Notes under the pieces: model-generated
Databases searched by the model: none
Seen by the model: only the letters and a program-made list of their open reading frames with translations
What the model was told of the DNA's origin: nothing
Translations under genes and position numbers: made by a program
Shown here: positions 23,183 to 26,856 of the stretch, piece after piece
Numbering within the stretch: position 1 is the first letter of the stretch
Layout of the letters: every line of letters begins with the position of its first letter
IMG/VR virus record: IMGVR_UViG_3300009537_002866
Location: 1-26,856 of that record
From: a virus
Reading direction: 5' to 3' (one strand)
DNA: 26,856 nt

Positions 23183-25423
23183 TTATGGGCCTGTCGCTAT
23201 TTCGCCACGCTCAAACGTTGTGCCGTCATCGCTAATGGTCGCTTTTTGGTCAACCGTTGTAGCATCATCATTAAATAACTCATACCCATTGGCCGCAGTG
23301 GTATTGACCTTATTGCGCCATGCCTTATAAAGATAGGACATCATGAGCAACATTGACGTGGTGGCCGCCGGCGTGGCCTGCCCCGGTTGCGCAAAGGTGT
23401 CTGTAGTCATCACATCCAACATTTCTGCGTTGACCTGGCCGACAGATAAGTCATTCAAGGCCGCTATCAGACCCGGTATGGTCGTGTCCGTGTCCACGAG
23501 TATAGCCGCGATCTCAGTGGCTATTTCGCCAAATGAACCACCGGTGACGTGGCTGGATTGCAACGCATTCCAGACCGCCGCCGCTACAGTGGCCGCTGTC
23601 GGGTCATTGAGCGCGGCAAACCCTGAGTCCAGTTCCGTTTTAGTTGGCGCATCATAATCCGCCAGCGCGGTATCTACTTCTGCATTTACCGCCACTGCGC
23701 TCAAATCATTCAAGGCCGCAATCAGACCCGGCACATCATCCGTCTGCAATTCGTTGGTGTCGGCGACAATCGCTGTAAGCTGCGTGCTATTGCTGTCTAT
23801 CTCGGTGCGGATAGCTGCAGCGGTAGGTGGCGTGGTCGTGTTTGCCCCGTCCGTTCCGCGCTCGGTTTCGCGGATTGATGTTTGCGCGAATACCCCGATA
23901 GCACCGGTGATATTGTAGGTATTGGTGTCAGCAGTGACGGACACGCTTTCAAACTGAATACGGATACTATCGCCTTCTGCGTAGCCCGAACCACTGTCGA
24001 ATACCTCGTCATAGTAAACGAGGCCATCCTGTTCAGACATCGCCGCCGCGCTAACTACGTTTGTCCAACTCGTGCCCCCGATTGCTTTGCGCGCAATGGT
24101 GATCGTGCCTGGCGTGATTTCGGCAGTGGTCGGCAGATCGTCAAGCGAATTGGTGAGCATAATGCCGATGCGAACTGTCGCTGTGTCTGCCAGGTCAATC
24201 GACAACGGGATTATCATCAGCGGTTGAATGGCTTGCGTCAGACCGCCACCGCCGCCTGTGATCCAGGCTGCATCACCGCGATCCCGCAACGCCTGCAAAC
24301 TCTCAGTCGTATTATCGAAATCGTCATAATCTGAGGTAATGCTGGCACTCACCATATCGGCCACGATGCTGTTGTCGGCCACGTCCGTACCTGCGACTGC
24401 TGCGCTTATTAAATGGTCAAGCCCGATGTCAGCCAGCGCCGTGTCAACCTCAGTATTCACCTGTGCAGCACTGATGTCATTCAAAGCGGCAATCAACCCC
24501 GGCACATCGTCAACCTGCAATTCGTTAGTGTCAGCAACGATAGCGGTAGTATCCGTTTGTACGCTGGCAACATCAGTGATGATTTGGGCGGTTTCGCTGG
24601 CAATCAGCCCCATACTACCCACCGCAACATGGTCGGCTTGCGCTTCATCCCACACCGCGTCGGCGACTGCCGCCGCCGTTGGGTCATTCAAAGCCGCGAT
24701 CAGGCCCGGCACATCGTCAACCTGCAATTCGTTGGTATCGACAAGAATAGCAGCAATCTCAGTCGCCAGTTCGCCAAATGAGCCGCCAGTGACATGCGCC
24801 GATTGTAAAGCATTCCAGACCGCCGCCCCAATCTCAGTCGCCGCGTCCGCTGCTAATTCAGACGCGCCAATCGCGTCTGCCGCTATCTTAGCCGCCGTGA
24901 TCGCATCAGTGGCAATGGCCGCCGCATCAATCGCGCTAGCGGCAAACTTGGCGGCGGTAATCGCGCCTGTGTTGATGGCGGTGGCCGTCACGACATTGGC
25001 CGCCATTGCGCCGACATTGGAATTTACTCGTTGCGAAGTCAGAGCCAGTGGTGCAGTGCCCAACCACTGAATGAGCGACACATCAAGTACATCTGTGCCC
25101 AGGATCAGGCTGTTGTAGACATTGGCGGGCATGACCATAAACTCGCGCCAGACTGGTAACGCGCCGCTTTCATGAACGGCGACAATCAACGTACCCAGAG
25201 TGTTGGTGTCAGTGGTGGATAGAGCGACCGTATACCAGCCATTCTCGTCATGCGTCAGCGTTTGCGCAGCCGACTTTTGCGCGAATGCACCGCCATTCTT
25301 CGAAAGGCGAATGTCAGGCTGCGTAATGGTGAGTGCCCCCTCTATCGTATTTCCATCCGTCGAGTCCAGGAACGGCCCAACTTTAATATTGACAGCGGTA
25401 GACTGTAGTAACCATACACTCAT
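23183..25423 (-). CDS. Modular tail fibre / appendage protein with internal repeats
   Basis: The 746-residue protein starts in an ATGA overlap (25420-25423) with GAGG 9 bases upstream. The N-terminal 105 residues (VGPFLDSTDGNTIEGALTI, then R-L-S-K-N-G-G-A-F and E-N-G-W-Y-T-V-A-L) match an attachment domain common in environmental phage fibres. Residues 145-200 are an Ala/Ile/Asp repeat (AITAAKIAADAIGASELAAD), typical of trimeric helical shafts. Then come modules built from D-T-N-E-L-Q-x-D-D-V-P-G-L-I-A-A-L-N-D (four copies) and A-V-W-N-A-L-Q-S-x-H-V-T-G-G-S-F-G-E (two copies). A beta domain without repeats interrupts them at about 400-515, a candidate adhesive or shaft knob. The C-terminus (690-746) is a short conserved-looking tail. 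Confidence 0.8.
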   Translation of the reverse strand: MSVWLLQSTAVNIKVGPFLDSTDGNTIEGALTITQPDIRLSKNGGAFAQKSAAQTLTHDENGWYTVALSTTDTNTLGTLIVAVHESGALPVWREFMVMPANVYNSLILGTDVLDVSLIQWLGTAPLALTSQRVNSNVGAMAANVVTATAINTGAITAAKFAASAIDAAAIATDAITAAKIAADAIGASELAADAATEIGAAVWNALQSAHVTGGSFGELATEIAAILVDTNELQVDDVPGLIAALNDPTAAAVADAVWDEAQADHVAVGSMGLIASETAQIITDVASVQTDTTAIVADTNELQVDDVPGLIAALNDISAAQVNTEVDTALADIGLDHLISAAVAGTDVADNSIVADMVSASITSDYDDFDNTTESLQALRDRGDAAWITGGGGGLTQAIQPLMIIPLSIDLADTATVRIGIMLTNSLDDLPTTAEITPGTITIARKAIGGTSWTNVVSAAAMSEQDGLVYYDEVFDSGSGYAEGDSIRIQFESVSVTADTNTYNITGAIGVFAQTSIRETERGTDGANTTTPPTAAAIRTEIDSNSTQLTAIVADTNELQTDDVPGLIAALNDLSAVAVNAEVDTALADYDAPTKTELDSGFAALNDPTAATVAAAVWNALQSSHVTGGSFGEIATEIAAILVDTDTTIPGLIAALNDLSVGQVNAEMLDVMTTDTFAQPGQATPAATTSMLLMMSYLYKAWRNKVNTTAANGYELFNDDATTVDQKATISDDGTTFERGEIATGP
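23450..23652 (-). repeat. Fibre repeat block, distal copy
   Basis: This block encodes fibre residues 591-658. It includes an A-V-W-N-A-L-Q-S-S-H-V-T-G-G-S-F-G-E unit (617-634) followed by a shortened P-G-L-I-A-A-L-N-D unit (650-658). DNA similarity to 24683-24825 is visible by eye across about 120 bases, for example CAAATGAACCACCGGTGAC against CAAATGAGCCGCCAGTGAC. Confidence 0.75.
23705..23764 (-). repeat. Fibre repeat unit, D-T-N-E-L-Q module copy 3
   Basis: It encodes residues 554-573 of the fibre. The plus strand shares CTGCAATTCGTTGGTGTC-like sequence with the copies at 24476-24535 and 24683-24742. Only a few third-position differences separate the three copies, pointing to recent duplication or ongoing recombination. 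Confidence 0.8.
24476..24535 (-). repeat. Fibre repeat unit, D-T-N-E-L-Q module copy 2
   Basis: It encodes residues 297-316 and is identical at the protein level to copy 1 over A/V-D-T-N-E-L-Q-V-D-D-V-P-G-L-I-A-A-L-N-D. The plus-strand core CACATCGTCAACCTGCAATT is shared exactly with copy 1. Confidence 0.85.
24683..24825 (-). repeat. Fibre repeat block, proximal copy
   Basis: It encodes residues 201-247: the A-V-W-N-A-L-Q-S-A-H-V-T-G-G-S-F-G-E unit, the A-T-E-I-A-A-I-L-V link and D-T-N-E-L-Q module copy 1. The whole block recurs, diverged, at 23450-23652. Confidence 0.8.
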
Positions 25424-26856
25424 GAGACTCGCCTCTGTCTATAGTGATGCATTGCAACCGGGATACTCAGGCCACCAGCAGCTACCGTATAATCAATGGT
25501 CAGCACGGGCGCATCACCGGGCGTGCCATCATAGGCAGTGACAATATGCTGGTTGGCCGCCGCGCCGATGGTCTCCATGTAAAATATCATGGCGACAGGC
25601 GCGGTCTCATAATCATAGGACGCGCTGAGTTCCTCAATAATAGACACCAGCGACGGCGTATTGTGATCGCCTGTGGTCGTGACCACACTGGTGTCATAAG
25701 ACACACTGGCCGTCGTTCGCGCCCGACCATCGGCATCCCCCGCGCTGGAGAGCGCCGCCGGATCGGCCTCATCCACGAACGTCATGGTAAACGTATGCAC
25801 CCCCAGATAGGTCGCGTTGGGCCAGTTGAGGGTCACATAGGCCGCATCGATGCTGGTTGGCACACCAGTAAACTGGACACCGGGCCACCGAGCGAATAAG
25901 TTAATCCAGGAGTACCCGCCTGCAGGCTCGCCGAACGCGATCTGACCTTCACCTGTGGCTCCAAAATAACTGGCCTCACCTGTTTCTAACTGCCAGCGGC
26001 CATCGTCACCGCCCGCCCCGACCTGTTCGCTGACCGTCGGGTCAAACACCAGATCGCCAGCGGGCAAGGCGGCAATAGCTGCTGCTTTCGCGCCCATGAC
26101 CAGATAATGATTGCCATTACTGTCATGCCAAAATCGTTTGCGCATCGGCAAGCGCGTATCGCCGCCCGCCGGGCCAGTGCCGCGTACTATCACATCATCC
26201 AGTGGCATAAAGGCCAACAATTCACCAAGCGCATTTTGCAATTCTATCGCACCTGTGGTATCCGTAAAATCATCGTCCATGCCGTGCAACACCCCGTTCA
26301 CGACCCGGCGCGGGATATCTGACCAATCAATCTTGAACGCAAAAGAAAAATAGGCATTGGCGGCGGCGATGCCTTTATCAGCAGGGCTGGCATTCGCAGC
26401 AATCCATGCGCGCCCCGCCGCATTGATGACATACTCTGCCTTGAGCCGCCTACCATTGACCACAAATCGTAAATATAACTCCCCGCCTCCGGGAGTATTC
26501 CATAAGTTGCGCCATTCTACGACCAATCTGTTTTTGTAAACCAATGAACCGATGGGTTGTGTCAGAGTTGCCCGTGACAGGTTGGGCAAGTTGTAAGTCG
26601 GAGTAGGCTGTCCATCAGCAATGTGATACCAATCGCTCGCCAGGTCAGGCGAACCTGCCGGATCATCCAGGTAACCGACGTGGCGTAATTGAAACCAAAA
26701 CCAATGTTGTCCACCTTTACCGCCAAAGCCCACATTGCCATCCGTACTGAGCGCGTAATGCCATTGGTTGGTCGTCACACGCCAGCCATCGAAAGCTGGA
26801 TAAGCGGGCCAATCAGTGGGGTTGATACGCACAGGGGTGACATCAATCACTACCTG
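25420..26856 (-). CDS. Phage appendage/adhesion protein, 5' partial
   Basis: The frame is open to the right edge (two more codons precede a GTG at 26850), so the gene probably begins outside; at least 478 residues are present. Trp- and Tyr-rich beta regions at the start (Q-H-W-F-W-F-Q-L-R, then L-V-V-E-W-R-N-L-W) give way to an E-Q-V-G-A-G-G-D-D-G stretch. A C-terminal jelly-roll-like domain follows: A-A-Y-V-T-L-N-W, then D-G-R-A-R-T-T-A-S-V-S-Y, then A-P-V-L-T-I-D-Y. That layout resembles DNRLRE/CBM-like modules found in phage and secreted bacterial proteins. It overlaps the fibre gene by ATGA, so the two are probably made together. It may be a receptor-binding or fibre-tip protein. No catalytic motif was identified. 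Confidence 0.65.
   Translation of the reverse strand, partial: QVVIDVTPVRINPTDWPAYPAFDGWRVTTNQWHYALSTDGNVGFGGKGGQHWFWFQLRHVGYLDDPAGSPDLASDWYHIADGQPTPTYNLPNLSRATLTQPIGSLVYKNRLVVEWRNLWNTPGGGELYLRFVVNGRRLKAEYVINAAGRAWIAANASPADKGIAAANAYFSFAFKIDWSDIPRRVVNGVLHGMDDDFTDTTGAIELQNALGELLAFMPLDDVIVRGTGPAGGDTRLPMRKRFWHDSNGNHYLVMGAKAAAIAALPAGDLVFDPTVSEQVGAGGDDGRWQLETGEASYFGATGEGQIAFGEPAGGYSWINLFARWPGVQFTGVPTSIDAAYVTLNWPNATYLGVHTFTMTFVDEADPAALSSAGDADGRARTTASVSYDTSVVTTTGDHNTPSLVSIIEELSASYDYETAPVAMIFYMETIGAAANQHIVTAYDGTPGDAPVLTIDYTVAAGGLSIPVAMHHYRQRRVS

Noticed and set aside
24339-25070. Long plus-strand open frame (243 codons) inside the fibre gene
   Set aside because: It is exactly antisense to the repeat-rich fibre, its predicted product is a low-complexity Ala/Ser/Val run, and no ribosome site is present. 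It results from the Ala/Asp-rich codons of the fibre.
1-26856. CRISPR array, tRNA or rRNA genes, insertion sequences
   Set aside because: No regularly spaced short direct repeats, no cloverleaf candidate with CCA-type end, and no transposase or terminal inverted repeats were seen. The only direct repeats are coding repeats in the fibre and tape measure.

Overview
The window is the late (structural and lysis) region of a tailed double-stranded DNA phage or prophage. From the right edge to about position 451, every credible gene lies on the minus strand. The genes form one tightly packed transcription unit in which most junctions are 1-, 4- or 8-base stop/start overlaps, many with good Shine-Dalgarno sequences. 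Several signature families can be read: a large terminase with Walker A/B and nuclease residues, an HK97-type portal, an S78-like prohead protease joined to an HK97-fold capsid protein, an HK97 gp10-like protein, and a 907-residue tape measure. A tape measure followed by Dit/Tal-like proteins, with no sheath gene seen, suggests a long non-contractile tail (siphovirus morphology). No integrase, repressor, replication gene, small terminase, tRNA or CRISPR array is visible, so temperate lifestyle and host cannot be decided. Moderate GC, secreted proteins with Ala-Gln at the predicted signal cleavage point, and fibre modules I associate with environmental Chloroflexota-type phages make that phylum a weak guess.

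Layout in transcription order (right to left): partial appendage protein (25420-26856); modular tail fibre with internal repeats (23183-25423); two small conserved phage proteins, one resembling a fibre-tail adaptor (22563-23179); large terminase (21118-22563); a 1189-residue portal polyprotein (17544-21113); protease-capsid fusion (15434-17566); putative decoration protein (14977-15393); small head-completion/connector genes (14058-14914); a 382-residue virion protein (12907-14055); gp10-like protein (12386-12910); probable major tail protein with a beta-propeller extension (10903-12375); putative tail assembly chaperone pair (10045-10903); a secreted cysteine-rich protein (9401-10048); tape measure (6685-9408); Dit-like and Tal-like baseplate proteins (3856-6688); a HEAT-repeat protein; then a membrane/lysis cassette (451-3382) with two membrane proteins, a TIM-barrel glycosidase-like candidate endolysin, and a holin-like protein. 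A perfect 15-bp terminator hairpin (392-430) separates this unit from a convergent pentapeptide-repeat gene cut by the left edge.

The most striking gene is the portal polyprotein. Between the portal and a C-terminal MuF-like domain it carries a canonical 2H phosphoesterase domain with both HxT motifs (H560-x-T562 and H645-x-T647). A second segment follows that tracks the same layout but has lost both motifs. This suggests an active plus dead pair of 2H domains built into a virion protein, which could be carried in the particle or delivered to the host. Other fusions in the same region (protease with capsid, tail-tube candidate with Asp-box propeller) show a general tendency towards multidomain virion proteins.
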